The notes: a model not told the origin generated them from the letters alone. A stretch of DNA of 64,000 nt from Balneola sp. (GCA_017643645.1 JAEPNB010000005.1:62001-126000); one strand, 5' to 3'; shown: positions 1-9,134, counted from the first letter of the stretch. A program made the numbers and translations.

Positions 1-1
1 T

Positions 2-118
2 AAAGTATCTAATCAGGTTTGGAGACATGAAATTCACGCCAACCGCTTTAGCATTGCAAAAAGGTTAAATACCAGAGTAAAAGCCCAGATCGTTGGCGAC
101 ATCATTGTTCGAAGTTAG
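2..118 (+). CDS. C-terminal end of an unidentified protein (partial)
   Basis: An open frame enters from the left edge and runs 38 codons to a TAG at 116-118. The visible tail is basic and ends in GDIIVRS. I do not recognise the family from this fragment. The next gene, a YbbR/CdaR-like protein, starts 34 bp downstream on the same strand, so the two may be co-transcribed. In many bacteria the gene before cdaR is cdaA, but this tail is too short to support that. Confidence 0.5.
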   Translation, partial: KVSNQVWRHEIHANRFSIAKRLNTRVKAQIVGDIIVRS

Positions 119-152
119 TTGAATAAGGTCGTATTCAAATCTATATTAAATT

Positions 153-1166
153 ATGGCTGATAATTCCTATCAAAATATCAAAGAGCGTATACTTTCTTAT
201 GTAAAGAAAGGAACAAAACCCGGCGAGGATGACGACGGCAATAAACTCGTAACTAAAGAAAGTGCTCTGGTTTTTGTGTTCGCTTATTTGATTGCAATAA
301 GTTTGTGGTTCGCTGTTAATCTGAACGGGATTTTCAATATCAGTGTAAATATGCCTTTGGAAGTAGGAGACATACCCGCTGATCTTGCTCTAACAGATAA
401 CCTGCCTGAATATGTGGAAGTGAACTTATCAGGAACTGCTTTACCACTTATAAACTTGTACAACAATCCTCCAACTATCCCCATTGATGTGGACGAATCG
501 GAAGTGAATTTATTCAATCAGATTCGCCAGCAAATGAATTCGTATCAGGAGGTCGAAGTCTCAAAAGTTGAGCCTATTCTGATCTCAGTAAATCTTGAGC
601 AGAAGATTACAAAAAAAGTACCCATTAAATTAAACTGGGATCTTAGCTTTGAGCCTCGGTTTGGTTTAATTAGTAATCCGGTTTTGTCTCCCGACAGCAT
701 TACGATAACCGGCGCCACTTCTCAAATTGCTTCCATTACTGAATGGGCAATCAATGACACAGTAAAGCTTTCCGGTATTAAAGATGACATCTCCCAAGCT
801 ATTCCAATTACCAATACTAATTCACTTTTAGATGTTTCTCTGGATGAGGTTTCTTTAACTGCAGATGTTTCTGAGTTTACAGAAAATGAAGTAAGTGTTT
901 ATATACGAACGCGAAATCTTCCCCGTGGACAAAATATCACCTATAATCCTTCTTCTATAGTCATTAGATACGACGTCCCCCTGGAACAATTCTCAGAGGT
1001 ACAAAATGAAACTCCTTACGTGGTTTATGTGCCTTATCGCAAAATTCAGGAAGACCAAACCGGTTTTGTAACTCCGGATATTGAATTGGTAGCGAACAAG
1101 TATGCACTGAAAATCCGAAGCTTCCAGCCTAAAGCAGTGGCTTATTTTAGTGTAGTGGATCAGTAA
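153..1166 (+). CDS. YbbR/CdaR-like membrane-anchored protein
   Basis: The 337-residue protein has a short cytoplasmic N-terminus, one membrane segment at about residues 38-58, and a long extracytoplasmic region made of beta-rich repeats with the pattern V-x-V-x-L-x-G, as in YbbR-domain proteins. In Firmicutes the YbbR protein CdaR binds and regulates the diadenylate cyclase CdaA. Bacteroidota have related proteins, usually next to cdaA. No cyclase is visible inside this window, so a role in c-di-AMP control is inferred from the family. The start follows a 34-bp gap after the preceding partial gene. Confidence 0.7.
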   Translation: MADNSYQNIKERILSYVKKGTKPGEDDDGNKLVTKESALVFVFAYLIAISLWFAVNLNGIFNISVNMPLEVGDIPADLALTDNLPEYVEVNLSGTALPLINLYNNPPTIPIDVDESEVNLFNQIRQQMNSYQEVEVSKVEPILISVNLEQKITKKVPIKLNWDLSFEPRFGLISNPVLSPDSITITGATSQIASITEWAINDTVKLSGIKDDISQAIPITNTNSLLDVSLDEVSLTADVSEFTENEVSVYIRTRNLPRGQNITYNPSSIVIRYDVPLEQFSEVQNETPYVVYVPYRKIQEDQTGFVTPDIELVANKYALKIRSFQPKAVAYFSVVDQ

Positions 1167-1385
1167 TTAGTGATGAGTGAAAGGTGATTAAGTGAGTCAC
1201 TTTATCGAAAAAGCACCTTTTAATAGTATTGGCAATTCGAATATTGGTAAAACCTTTTGTGATCTTTTTCACTCATTATCTAGTCCCTTTATCTTATCGC
1301 TGTCTGAAAAATGTAAAACGAGAAATATATATAGCGATATAAAAACTGTATGTATTGTATCTATAAACATCATCCTAGTTTCAGT
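1167..1385. other. Intergenic stretch with one arm of an inverted repeat
   Basis: No convincing gene is seen. A 65-codon open frame at 1192-1389 has no family resemblance and lies in repeat-like DNA. Bases 1175-1191 (GAGTGAAAGGTGATTAA) recur in inverted orientation at 1748-1764, on the far side of the next gene. Confidence 0.5.
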
Positions 1386-1764
1386 TTAAAGAGAGGAGCC
1401 AATATCAATAAGAAGGCTGAAAATGGGATTAATTAGAAATGATAATGTGTACACTGCTTCCAAGCCATAGCCCATCTTATCTTCACCAGTAAGCAATATT
1501 GTAGAAAAAAATAAATAGAGAAAAGGGACTATAGAATGTGAAAGAATTCTTTTAACAGGAATAAATGAAATCCCCAGATTTAATAAACTTATAAAACCTA
1601 AAATTATTGAACTACCGAATAACCAATCTAAAAAGTTAAAATTAGTCTCTACTATTAGCGCTATATATCCAAGTGCTCCTAATAACATGAAAACAAAGAA
1701 TGATTTAATATTCGAAAGAAATTTATCTGCAAGAGTCTTTCTCATATTTAATCACCTTTCACTC
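1175..1764. repeat. 17-bp inverted repeat flanking a small membrane-protein gene
   Basis: The sequence GAGTGAAAGGTGATTAA at 1175-1191 is repeated exactly as its reverse complement at 1748-1764. The arms sit immediately outside the 119-residue ORF at 1386-1745. Both arms lie in longer degenerate runs of GTGATTAAGTGA-type sequence, which suggests a dispersed intergenic repeat family rather than transposon ends. There is no transposase. Confidence 0.55.
1386..1745 (-). CDS. Small multi-pass membrane protein, unknown function
   Basis: A 119-residue hydrophobic protein with about four predicted membrane segments (roughly residues 14-32, 42-60, 68-84 and 95-114) and a positively charged N-terminus (MRKTLADKF). 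I do not recognise a family. Inverted repeats lie on both sides of it, and it ends up upstream of nothing obvious, so its context is uninformative. The consistent hydrophobic pattern argues that it is a real gene, but it could be a lineage-specific orphan. Confidence 0.5.
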   Translation of the reverse strand: MRKTLADKFLSNIKSFFVFMLLGALGYIALIVETNFNFLDWLFGSSIILGFISLLNLGISFIPVKRILSHSIVPFLYLFFSTILLTGEDKMGYGLEAVYTLSFLINPIFSLLIDIGSSL

Positions 1765-1769
1765 TTCAC

Positions 1770-3011
1770 TTAATCACTAACCTTTTCAAAAGGCTCTATT
1801 ACTTCATCCACTTCTTTTACACCATCAAAAAACTCCAGTACTCTGAGCATCACTTCATCAACCAGGACATCAGGGCAGGAAGCGCCCGAAGTCAGTGCTA
1901 CTTTCAACGGGGATTTGTCTTTTGGAAGCCAGTTCTTGGTCTTAAATATTTCTTTTTTCCATTGATCGAAATGAGCTATTTCATTTTCGGATTTGATTTC
2001 TCCGGCATCACGAACATGAAAAGTCGGAAAAGAATGTTCCAGGATCTCAACCAAGTGCATGGTGTTTGAAGAATTATACCCACCCACAACCAGAGCAATA
2101 TCTGCATCCGTTTCTGCCAATGCTAAAGTTGCCGATTGGTTTTCATTAGTTGCATAGCATAGAGTGTCAGAAGTATCTGCAAAATGATTCAGAATATCCG
2201 ACTCACCATAAAGTTTGATGGCAGCTTCTTTCAGAATATCCATAACTTCCTGCGTTTCTGTAGCAAGCATGGTTGTTTGATTGATCACCCCAAAACGCTT
2301 CAGATCAGAATATGGATCAAAATTTGGAGTAGATTTATGTCCAAAATACTTCTCAAAATCTGATAACGGTCGGTCTTTCGTCATGATCTCTGCTAAGATC
2401 TTAGCTTCATCGGGGCTCAAAACCACAACCACTTCAGAGTGTTCAGCGCTGTGCGAAAAGGTGGCCCTAGTTTCTTCGTGTTCGTGCTTACCATGAACCA
2501 CTAAGCTGTATTCCTTTTTACCCAGTTGTTTTCCTCGCTTCCAGACTTTCTCTACAAACGGACAAGTAGTATTAAATTCATATGGATCGATCCCAACCTG
2601 CTGAAGCTCTTTTTGAATTTCAACCGTGGTACCAAAAGCCGGTACTATTACGATATCTTCTGACTTCAAAGAAGTAATTGGAATTCTCTCCGTTCCATCC
2701 GTATCAAATAAAAACTTCACCCCTTTTTTCAGTAAATCTTCATTTACTGTTGGGTTATGGATCATTTCGCTTAACAAGTAAATATTTTTATCGGGATTTT
2801 CTTCTACCGCCCGATATGCTATATCTATTGCGTTTTCCACTCCGTAACAAAATCCGAAAAACCTTGGGATCAAAAACTGAACAGGACCAAAATCCAATAC
2901 GGTCGGCTCCAGGTCTTTTTTCATTGGATCGGTTATTTTTGTCGCCTCTTTAACCTTTCGGATAACCGGCGATTTGTACATTTCTGGAATTTGGAATTTT
3001 TTTCTGGCCAT
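1770..3011 (-). CDS. ispH: 4-hydroxy-3-methylbut-2-enyl diphosphate reductase (IspH/LytB), long form
   Basis: IspH carries out the last step of the MEP isoprenoid pathway, reducing HMBPP to IPP and DMAPP with a [4Fe-4S] cluster in the cytoplasm. Cluster-ligand and active-site motifs are visible: FGFCYGVENAID near residue 55, NTTCPFVEKVW near 150, INQTTML near 245 and TSGASCPDVLVDEVM near 380. At 413 residues it is longer than the E. coli enzyme (about 316) and matches the extended type seen in cyanobacteria and some Bacteroidota-related groups, with an N-terminal extension. It is a single-gene unit; the dsbA-like gene's terminator lies upstream of it. Confidence 0.95.
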   Translation of the reverse strand: MARKKFQIPEMYKSPVIRKVKEATKITDPMKKDLEPTVLDFGPVQFLIPRFFGFCYGVENAIDIAYRAVEENPDKNIYLLSEMIHNPTVNEDLLKKGVKFLFDTDGTERIPITSLKSEDIVIVPAFGTTVEIQKELQQVGIDPYEFNTTCPFVEKVWKRGKQLGKKEYSLVVHGKHEHEETRATFSHSAEHSEVVVVLSPDEAKILAEIMTKDRPLSDFEKYFGHKSTPNFDPYSDLKRFGVINQTTMLATETQEVMDILKEAAIKLYGESDILNHFADTSDTLCYATNENQSATLALAETDADIALVVGGYNSSNTMHLVEILEHSFPTFHVRDAGEIKSENEIAHFDQWKKEIFKTKNWLPKDKSPLKVALTSGASCPDVLVDEVMLRVLEFFDGVKEVDEVIEPFEKVSD

Positions 3012-3080
3012 GCATCAAATATAAGAAGGTATCAGTCAAACATCAGTGATTAACAGATCATTTCTGAAACCTCGTAAAAA

Positions 3081-3120
3081 TAAAAAAGCCCCGCCACACT
3101 GAATGTTCGGGGCTAAAAAA
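3081..3120 (-). terminator. Rho-independent terminator after the DsbA-like gene
   Basis: The stem AGCCCCG (3087-3093) pairs with CGGGGCT (3108-3114) around a 14-base loop. On the minus strand the stem is followed by a run of U (complement of 3081-3087), as expected just past the stop of the gene at 3133. A-tracts on the other side make it possibly bidirectional. Confidence 0.8.
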
Positions 3121-3132
3121 CAAAAAACTAAC

Positions 3133-3696
3133 TTACTTCATTTTCGATTCAAGTAAGGCCTTAAAACCTTCGTAGGTTTGAGGCATACGCGTTACTTTCT
3201 CTCCATTGATAAAGAAAGTTGGAGTTGAGTTAACACCCAACGCTGTTCCTTCTCTTTTGTCAGCAAGAACGATTCTGTTTATTCGGGCTGAGTTCAGATC
3301 TGCTTTAAATTCATCCATATCTAAACCAAGCTCTTTAGCATATCCGGTAAAGATTGCTTCTGCCTGCCCTCTGCTCCATTGTTCCTGTCCAACAAAAAGC
3401 ATTTCATGCATTTCAATAAACTTACCTTGATTTTTGGCAGCTTCAGCAGCTCTTGCAGCCAAGTTAGCGTGTTGATGCATTCTCAACGGATAATTTTTAT
3501 AAGTAACCTCAATTCGATCTCCGAATTCTTCTTTTGCTTTATCAAGAATTTGACCGTAGTACTTACATGCCGGACATTGATAATCACTGAATTTTGTAAT
3601 CTTAAGTGGTTCTTTTTCTGATTTGGATTCCTGAGCCTGAACAAAACTAAATGTGAAAAGACCGATTAATAATGTTAAAAATATTCCCTTTTTCAT
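3133..3696 (-). CDS. Secreted DsbA-family thioredoxin-fold protein
   Basis: The start is placed at the fourth codon of the longer frame (which begins at 3705) because a clean signal peptide (MKKGIFLTLLIGLFTFSFVQA) begins there. The mature protein has a thioredoxin fold with the redox motif CPAC in SDYQCPACKYYG, an inserted helical domain, and a cis-proline region GVNSTPTFFING. These are hallmarks of DsbA/BdbD-like proteins (thioredoxin_4 class), which oxidise or isomerise cysteines in the periplasm. The length, about 187 residues, fits. No partner DsbB is next to it. A terminator follows. Confidence 0.88.
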   Translation of the reverse strand: MKKGIFLTLLIGLFTFSFVQAQESKSEKEPLKITKFSDYQCPACKYYGQILDKAKEEFGDRIEVTYKNYPLRMHQHANLAARAAEAAKNQGKFIEMHEMLFVGQEQWSRGQAEAIFTGYAKELGLDMDEFKADLNSARINRIVLADKREGTALGVNSTPTFFINGEKVTRMPQTYEGFKALLESKMK

Positions 3697-3742
3697 GTAT
3701 ATCATATTTTTCTGATTTCTGCTTTACAACGCAGTGTGTTCG

Positions 3743-4882
3743 CTAAAATTTCACTTTAGCAAAATGACGTTTTAAGATAGCGTCTATTTTTTCAATTATC
3801 ACATCAATTTGATCTTCAGTATTTTGCTTTCCAAATGAGAATCTTACAAATTCTCTGGCATCTTCATCCGATCTTCCCATAGCTTTCATTGTTCTGTTGG
3901 GTTTATCAGAACCAACCTGGCAAGCACTCCCTGTTGAAATAGCCAAACCGGCCTGCGAACATTCCAGCATCAAAAACTGGCCTTCCATCCCTTTAAACCT
4001 TATCCCAAGTATATTAGGCAGCTTGTTTTCCGGAGAGCCTTCATCAATAAATTCTATTCCTGAATCTTCTAACTTCTCTATCAATTTAGATCTCAGCATA
4101 GTCAATCTAATATGCTCATCTATTCTATCTGTATTATTCAGCTTGGCAGCAGTAGCAAAAGCAGCAATTCCCGCAACATTTTGAGTACCGGCTTTCAATC
4201 CCTTTTCCTGAGATGTTCCGGGTATTTCAGATTTTGAGTCGATGGTTTTGTTTAAATAAAAAGCTCCCACTCCTTTCGGCCCATATACTTTATGAGATGA
4301 AACAGACAGAGCATCTGTCCATGACGCCTCTATCCCTAATTTGCAGAAAGTTTGTACACAATCAGAATGAAAAAACACACCGTGTTGCTTTGCAAGTTTC
4401 CCAATCGCTTCCAAATCCTGAATTACCCCTGTTTCAGAGTTTGCATGTTGAATAGATATCAATGCCGTCTCTTCGGTTATCAGCTTGCTTAATTCATCAA
4501 TCGAAATCATGCCGGTAGAATCCACTCCAACTTTTGAGACTTTATAACCTGATCGTTCTAATTCATCAAATAGATTTCTGACCGAGGAGTGCTCAACTTC
4601 TGAAGTTATAATATGATTTCGGGAAGTATCTGAAGCACTAAGTAGCGCCTTAATCGCAAGTTGATTCGATTCTGATCCTCCGCTTGTAAAGATAATCTCT
4701 TCAGCTTCTGCCTGAATGATTTTAGCGACCGTTCGCCTGCCGGCATCCAGTAATTGTTTCGCCTCCGCTCCAATGTCGTGAAGGCTACTTGGATTTCCAT
4801 AGTAGTGTTTAGAAACATTCACTAATACCTCAAGAGCTGTATCGTGAATCGGAGTTGTTGCTGCGTGATCCAGGTAAATCAT
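3743..4882 (-). CDS. Cysteine desulfurase (NifS/IscS family)
   Basis: A PLP enzyme of 379 residues that takes sulfur from cysteine for Fe-S cluster assembly. The N-terminus YLDHAATTP, the GGSESN motif near 68-73, HSDCVQ near 172-177 and the PLP lysine in SSHKVYGPKG (K198) are all present. The mobile active-site cysteine lies in STGSACQVGS near residue 320. It is divergent from nadC-nadA with only 75 bp between the starts. NadA needs a [4Fe-4S] cluster, and in other bacteria a NifS-like gene next to nad genes serves that purpose, so a role in NadA maturation is a reasonable inference. Confidence 0.93.
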   Translation of the reverse strand: MIYLDHAATTPIHDTALEVLVNVSKHYYGNPSSLHDIGAEAKQLLDAGRRTVAKIIQAEAEEIIFTSGGSESNQLAIKALLSASDTSRNHIITSEVEHSSVRNLFDELERSGYKVSKVGVDSTGMISIDELSKLITEETALISIQHANSETGVIQDLEAIGKLAKQHGVFFHSDCVQTFCKLGIEASWTDALSVSSHKVYGPKGVGAFYLNKTIDSKSEIPGTSQEKGLKAGTQNVAGIAAFATAAKLNNTDRIDEHIRLTMLRSKLIEKLEDSGIEFIDEGSPENKLPNILGIRFKGMEGQFLMLECSQAGLAISTGSACQVGSDKPNRTMKAMGRSDEDAREFVRFSFGKQNTEDQIDVIIEKIDAILKRHFAKVKF

Positions 4883-4957
4883 AAATCGTTCTTTTTCAAG
4901 AAATGCTGTATCTTTGTTGTCTTAATAAAATACCCAAAAATTTAGGGCTTTACAGCC

Positions 4958-5791
4958 ATGATCTCTATTCATCTTAAAGAAATTATTGAAAACGCTCTTC
5001 GCGAGGATATTGGCATGGGAGATCTTACTTCCAAGTCTATTTTTGATACTGATCATTACTCTAAAGGCACATTTGTTTCAAAAGCTGAAGGCATTTTATC
5101 AGGGGTTGATGTTTTACAAATAGCTTATAATTTTTTGGGAAAGAATGTAAATGTAAATCTTCTGAAAAAAGATGGGAATTCTGTAGATGTCAAAGAGAGA
5201 ATTGCTGAAGTAGAAGGACCTACACAAGTTTTACTTTCTGCCGAGAGAGTAATTCTTAATTTACTCCAGCACATGTCCGGAATTGCCACATCCACTGCTG
5301 AAGTTATACGATTATTGGATGATCCTTCGATCGAAATTGTTGATACCAGAAAGACCTTACCGGGACTCAGAACGCTCCAAAAATATGCCGTAACTTGTGG
5401 GGGCGGAAAAAATCACCGTTTCAGATTGGACGACGGAGTTATGATCAAAGACAATCACATAAAAGCAGCCGGAAGTATTACAAAAGCTGTTGAGTTGGTT
5501 CGTACCAAAATTGGTCATATGGTAAAGGTTGAAGTAGAAACGGAATCTGAAGAGCAAGTGTTAGAAGCAGTAGCCGCTAAGGCTGATGTAATTATGCTTG
5601 ATAACAGGGCTCCGGAAGAGATCAAAGAATTGGTTAAGTTGATTCCCGATGAAATTTCAGTTGAAGTCTCGGGTGGCATTACGCCCAATTCGATTAACAG
5701 TTTTAAAGGCTGCGGAGCTGATGTAATTTCATTAGGTTGGCTTACGCATTCTGTAAAAGCATTGGATATAAGTTTTAATTTGAATACTTAA
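4958..5791 (+). CDS. nadC: Nicotinate-nucleotide pyrophosphorylase (carboxylating)
   Basis: NadC (quinolinate phosphoribosyltransferase) converts quinolinate and PRPP to nicotinate mononucleotide in de novo NAD synthesis. The 277-residue length is standard. Visible motifs are the N-terminal ALREDIGMGDLTS, the central DTRKTLPGLRTLQKYAV, GGGKNHRFRLDDGVMIKDNH, EVETESEEQ, IMLDN and VSGGI near the C-terminus. It is followed by nadA after a 71-bp gap that contains a hairpin. Confidence 0.96.
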   Translation: MISIHLKEIIENALREDIGMGDLTSKSIFDTDHYSKGTFVSKAEGILSGVDVLQIAYNFLGKNVNVNLLKKDGNSVDVKERIAEVEGPTQVLLSAERVILNLLQHMSGIATSTAEVIRLLDDPSIEIVDTRKTLPGLRTLQKYAVTCGGGKNHRFRLDDGVMIKDNHIKAAGSITKAVELVRTKIGHMVKVEVETESEEQVLEAVAAKADVIMLDNRAPEEIKELVKLIPDEISVEVSGGITPNSINSFKGCGADVISLGWLTHSVKALDISFNLNT

Positions 5792-5796
5792 GATCA

Positions 5797-5848
5797 GCCA
5801 CTAAAACACAAATACATGAATCCTTTCGTGTTTTAGAGTTTTTGTGGC
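5797..5848. repeat. Extended inverted repeat between nadC and nadA
   Basis: CTAAAACAC (5801-5809) pairs with GTGTTTTAG (5828-5836), extended inward by AAA/TTT around a bulged C. A second outer pairing, GCCAC with GTGGC (5797-5801 and 5844-5848), is possible. It has no U-run typical of a terminator and looks like a REP-type intergenic palindrome. It could stabilise or attenuate the nadC-nadA transcript. Confidence 0.6.
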
Positions 5849-5862
5849 GTTATTTTTAAACC

Positions 5863-6972
5863 ATGGATGTACTAGACATTTTAGAAGTTGAATCGGAAGT
5901 ATCTCTTCCAAAACGCTACTCAGAACTTTCTGTTGAGGAAATGGAGAGCCGTGTTAAAGAGATAAAAAATAAGTTCGGCGAACGATTATTCATTCCGGGA
6001 CATCATTACCAAAAAGATGAAGTAATTCAATTTGCGGATGCACGTGGAGACTCACTGAAATTAGCACAGATCTGCGCTTCAATGGGCAAGGCAGAATACA
6101 TTGCATTTTGTGGTGTTCATTTCATGGCAGAAACTGCTGATATGCTTACACGCCCTGATCAAAAAGTAATTCTTCCGGATCTGCGGGCAGGTTGCTCCAT
6201 GGCTGATATGGCGGACATTGACCAGACTGAGAGAGGATGGAAAAAGATGCAGGATATCTGGGGAGACACTATTCTTCCTTTGACTTATGTGAATTCCACT
6301 GCAGCTATAAAAGGTTTTGTTGGAAAAAACGGTGGAGCTTGTGTTACCTCCGGAAATGCTGATAAAATGCTGGAATGGGCCTTTACCCAAAAAGAGCGAA
6401 TTTTGTTTTTGCCTGACCAACATCTGGGCAGAAATACAGCTGTTAAACTTGGAGTAAAACTGGAAGAAATGGCCGTTTATGCTCCTCTGACAAATTCTTT
6501 TGAGTACGAAGGTGATTTTGAAGATGTAAAAGTTATCTTATGGAAAGGACATTGCTCCGTACATGAAAAGTTTAATATCCAACATGTTGAAAATCTTCGT
6601 AAGCAAGAGCCTGAAATGAAGATCCTGGTTCATCCGGAATGTACTTATGATGTTGTTCAGGCATCTGACCTGGCGGGCTCTACCAATTTTATCATAGAAA
6701 CTTTGAACGCCGCCGAGCCCGGGTCAAAATGGGCCATTGGCACCGAGATGAATTTGGTTAATCGACTTAAGGATGAACATCCCGACAAGACAATCGTGTC
6801 TTTGAATCCGTTTATGTGCCCATGTTTAACCATGAACAGAATTGATCTTCCTCATTTACTCTGGAGCCTTGAGAAACTGGAACAGGGTGAAGTTGTTAAT
6901 CAGATCAGTGTTTCACATGAAGTAACTAAAAATGCTCTTCTTTCTTTAGAACGGATGCTGGAGCGCTCTTAA
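5863..6972 (+). CDS. nadA: Quinolinate synthase
   Basis: NadA condenses iminoaspartate with dihydroxyacetone phosphate to quinolinate using an oxygen-sensitive [4Fe-4S] cluster. Conserved blocks are [77 protein letters not shown] and the C-terminal [20 protein letters not shown]. The cluster cysteines are expected in AGCSMAD, HPEC and the CPC segment. The length of 369 residues matches the long type of NadA. The usual first enzyme of the pathway, NadB, is not in this window. Confidence 0.96.
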   Translation: MDVLDILEVESEVSLPKRYSELSVEEMESRVKEIKNKFGERLFIPGHHYQKDEVIQFADARGDSLKLAQICASMGKAEYIAFCGVHFMAETADMLTRPDQKVILPDLRAGCSMADMADIDQTERGWKKMQDIWGDTILPLTYVNSTAAIKGFVGKNGGACVTSGNADKMLEWAFTQKERILFLPDQHLGRNTAVKLGVKLEEMAVYAPLTNSFEYEGDFEDVKVILWKGHCSVHEKFNIQHVENLRKQEPEMKILVHPECTYDVVQASDLAGSTNFIIETLNAAEPGSKWAIGTEMNLVNRLKDEHPDKTIVSLNPFMCPCLTMNRIDLPHLLWSLEKLEQGEVVNQISVSHEVTKNALLSLERMLERS

Positions 6973-7044
6973 AATATTTAAAATTATTTTTCCCTTTAAT
7001 AAATAATATTACATATTTGGCCTCAATTTTAAAACTGAGGCTTT

Positions 7045-7671
7045 ATGAAAAATTTCAAGAAGGGTATTTATTTAACAGGTTTGGCAATTGTTTTCTGGGG
7101 TTGTGCTTCATCATATAAAAATATAAACCCTTCTAGCCTTAACTATCCTAATCGCCCTGAAGTCGAGGGAATAACCTTTTCTTACAGAGCGGGTGTTCTA
7201 ACAGATGCAGGGAATAATAAACTTGCTAAAAAAGAGCGTAAAAGCGGGTTTAAATTAATCGCTGTTGAAATTAAAAATAACACCGGAAGAGATCTTACTT
7301 TTGCGGATGATCTTGAGCTAAAACTTAGCTATAGTAATGTTGACCCGTTATCTTCAAAAGAAATTCACGGTAAGATAAAGCATAGTCCACCTTCCTATCT
7401 TCTTTATCTTTTACTTACTCCCATCAATATTACAACATACAACGAAAATACAGGTGCTTCATCGGGGCCAATTCCAATTGGATTAGTAGCCGGACCCATT
7501 ACCGCTTTGCTCAACGTAGCGTTGTCTGCTTCAGCCAACAGCAGCCTTAAAAAAGAACTCAATCAAAATGATATACTGAATCAGATAATCCCTGATGGAG
7601 AAACCACATATGGTTTGATTGGAATTCCGAACTTTTCCGGAGGTACTCTAAGCTTGGAATTAAGAAATTAG
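7045..7671 (+). CDS. Lipoprotein of unknown function
   Basis: The 208-residue protein has a lipoprotein signal with lipobox VFWGC (cysteine near residue 21), followed by a Ser/Asn-rich linker and a beta-rich domain containing IAVEIKNNTGRDL-type strands, which resembles the immunoglobulin-like fold of many surface lipoproteins. A glycine/proline-rich hydrophobic segment near residues 145-165 is unusual for a soluble domain. I do not recognise a named family. It stands alone between nadA and an NTF2-like gene. Confidence 0.65.
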   Translation: MKNFKKGIYLTGLAIVFWGCASSYKNINPSSLNYPNRPEVEGITFSYRAGVLTDAGNNKLAKKERKSGFKLIAVEIKNNTGRDLTFADDLELKLSYSNVDPLSSKEIHGKIKHSPPSYLLYLLLTPINITTYNENTGASSGPIPIGLVAGPITALLNVALSASANSSLKKELNQNDILNQIIPDGETTYGLIGIPNFSGGTLSLELRN

Positions 7672-7747
7672 ATTACTGAACGAAACTCCCTTCTCTCTAG
7701 TTACATCAATACAGAACTATTTAATATTAAACTAATATATTTAGGAA

Positions 7748-8104
7748 ATGAGCTATTTAGAGAAGATAAACGACATTTACACTCAACTTGGGAAAGGAAA
7801 AGCGATGGAAGCTTTTGATCAATATTACCATTCAGATTGCGATATGGTACTTGAAGATGGTAAAGTTGTTTCCGGAAAAGAACAGAACAGGGAACGTGAA
7901 ATCGAATTCTTTTCAAGCGTGGAAGATTTCCATGGTCTCGATATCAAATCCATAACTTCGAACGAAGAAAATGCAACTACAGCTGTAGAATGCACTATGG
8001 ACGTTACCTTTAAAGGCGGCGACAGAATGCAGATCGAGCAGGTGGCAACTCAGAAATGGGAAGGCGACCATATCGTAAAAGAAAGATTTTACGGAACTCA
8101 ATAA
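7748..8104 (+). CDS. NTF2/SnoaL-like small protein
   Basis: A 118-residue cytoplasmic protein of the cone-shaped NTF2-like fold: an N-terminal helix (YLEKINDIYTQLGKGKAMEAFDQYYHSDCDMV), then strands ending in QIEQVATQKWEGDHIVKERFYG. Members of the SnoaL-like class have diverse, often uncharacterised roles. No catalytic set is evident. A strong terminator follows. Confidence 0.75.
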   Translation: MSYLEKINDIYTQLGKGKAMEAFDQYYHSDCDMVLEDGKVVSGKEQNREREIEFFSSVEDFHGLDIKSITSNEENATTAVECTMDVTFKGGDRMQIEQVATQKWEGDHIVKERFYGTQ

Positions 8105-8126
8105 GGATATAATTATTCCTTCTATT

Positions 8127-8159
8127 AAAGCCTCATATTTAAAGTATGGGGCTTTTTTT
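8127..8159 (+). terminator. Rho-independent terminator after the NTF2-like gene
   Basis: An 11-bp stem, 8127-8137 (AAAGCCTCATA) with 8145-8155 (TATGGGGCTTT), closes a 7-base loop and runs into seven T residues (8153-8159). Confidence 0.85.
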
Positions 8160-8186
8160 ATTCCCTTGATTTCCATTCCTTTCAGA

Positions 8187-9134
8187 ATGAAAAATTTGAT
8201 TCCACTTTTCGTTTTATTTCTGCTTTCATGTGGTAACAACTCTTCAAACAATAAACCTGTTACTGATCATTCTTCTGAAATTGAATTAGTGGTACTGGGA
8301 ATTGCTCAGGACGCCGGCTTTCCTCAAGCTGGTTGCGAAAAAGAAAACTGTCAGCTTTATTGGGAGGGAAAAGAAGAAAGGCGCCATGCCACTTCACTCG
8401 GACTAATTGACCATACTTCAGGTAAGTACTGGCTGTTTGAAGCGACTCCGGACTTAAAAGATCAATTGCATGCTGTTCAGGAATCTGCCGGAACGAGTGA
8501 AGATCCTTCCGGAATATTTCTTACTCATGCTCATATCGGACATTACACAGGATTGATGCATCTGGGACATGAAGTTATGGCCGCCTCAGAAATACCCGTT
8601 TATACAATGCCTCGCATGAAAAGCTACTTGCAAAGAAATGGGCCGTGGAAGCAATTGGTGGATTTTGAGAATATTGTACTTCAGCAAATGACTGCTGATT
8701 CTGTAGTTCAACTTTTTGAAAACATAAAAGTAACTCCATTTCTTGTTCCACATCGGGACGAATACTCCGAAACGGTTGGTTACAAAATTGAAACAGAAAA
8801 CAAATCCGTACTTTTTATTCCTGACATCAATAAATGGGATATTTGGGACAGATCCATTATTGAAGAAATCGCCAAGGTGGATTACGCTTTCCTTGATGCT
8901 ACTTTCTATGATTCTGATGAGTTACCCGGAAGAGATATGAGTGAAATTCCACATCCATTTGTGGAAGAAAGCATTCAGCTTTTTAAAAATCTCCCCGCTT
9001 CGGAGAAAGCAAAGGTTCATTTCATCCATTTCAATCACACAAATCCTTTGATAATGGATTCCCCTGAAAGAAAAGAAGTCGAAAGCTTAGGATTTAATGT
9101 GGCCTTTGAAGGCATGACACTCAAACTGAAGTAG
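8187..9134 (+). CDS. Metallo-beta-lactamase-fold lipoprotein, PqqB-like
   Basis: The ATG at 8187 is chosen over an upstream TTG because it begins a lipoprotein signal (lipobox LLSC). The mature part carries the PqqB-type metal motif THAHIGHYTGL near residue 115, IPVYTMPRM, VPHRDEYSETVGYKIE, the acidic FIPDIN and LDATFYD segments and the C-terminal VHFIHFNHTNP. PqqB proteins belong to the MBL superfamily. No other pqq genes are nearby, so this is probably a surface hydrolase of that family with unknown substrate rather than a PQQ biosynthesis enzyme. Confidence 0.78.
   Translation: MKNLIPLFVLFLLSCGNNSSNNKPVTDHSSEIELVVLGIAQDAGFPQAGCEKENCQLYWEGKEERRHATSLGLIDHTSGKYWLFEATPDLKDQLHAVQESAGTSEDPSGIFLTHAHIGHYTGLMHLGHEVMAASEIPVYTMPRMKSYLQRNGPWKQLVDFENIVLQQMTADSVVQLFENIKVTPFLVPHRDEYSETVGYKIETENKSVLFIPDINKWDIWDRSIIEEIAKVDYAFLDATFYDSDELPGRDMSEIPHPFVEESIQLFKNLPASEKAKVHFIHFNHTNPLIMDSPERKEVESLGFNVAFEGMTLKLK

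Noticed and set aside
1192..1389. Plus-strand 65-codon frame beside the membrane-protein gene
   Set aside because: No family resemblance, lies in repeat-like DNA and partly overlaps the opposite-strand gene's end.
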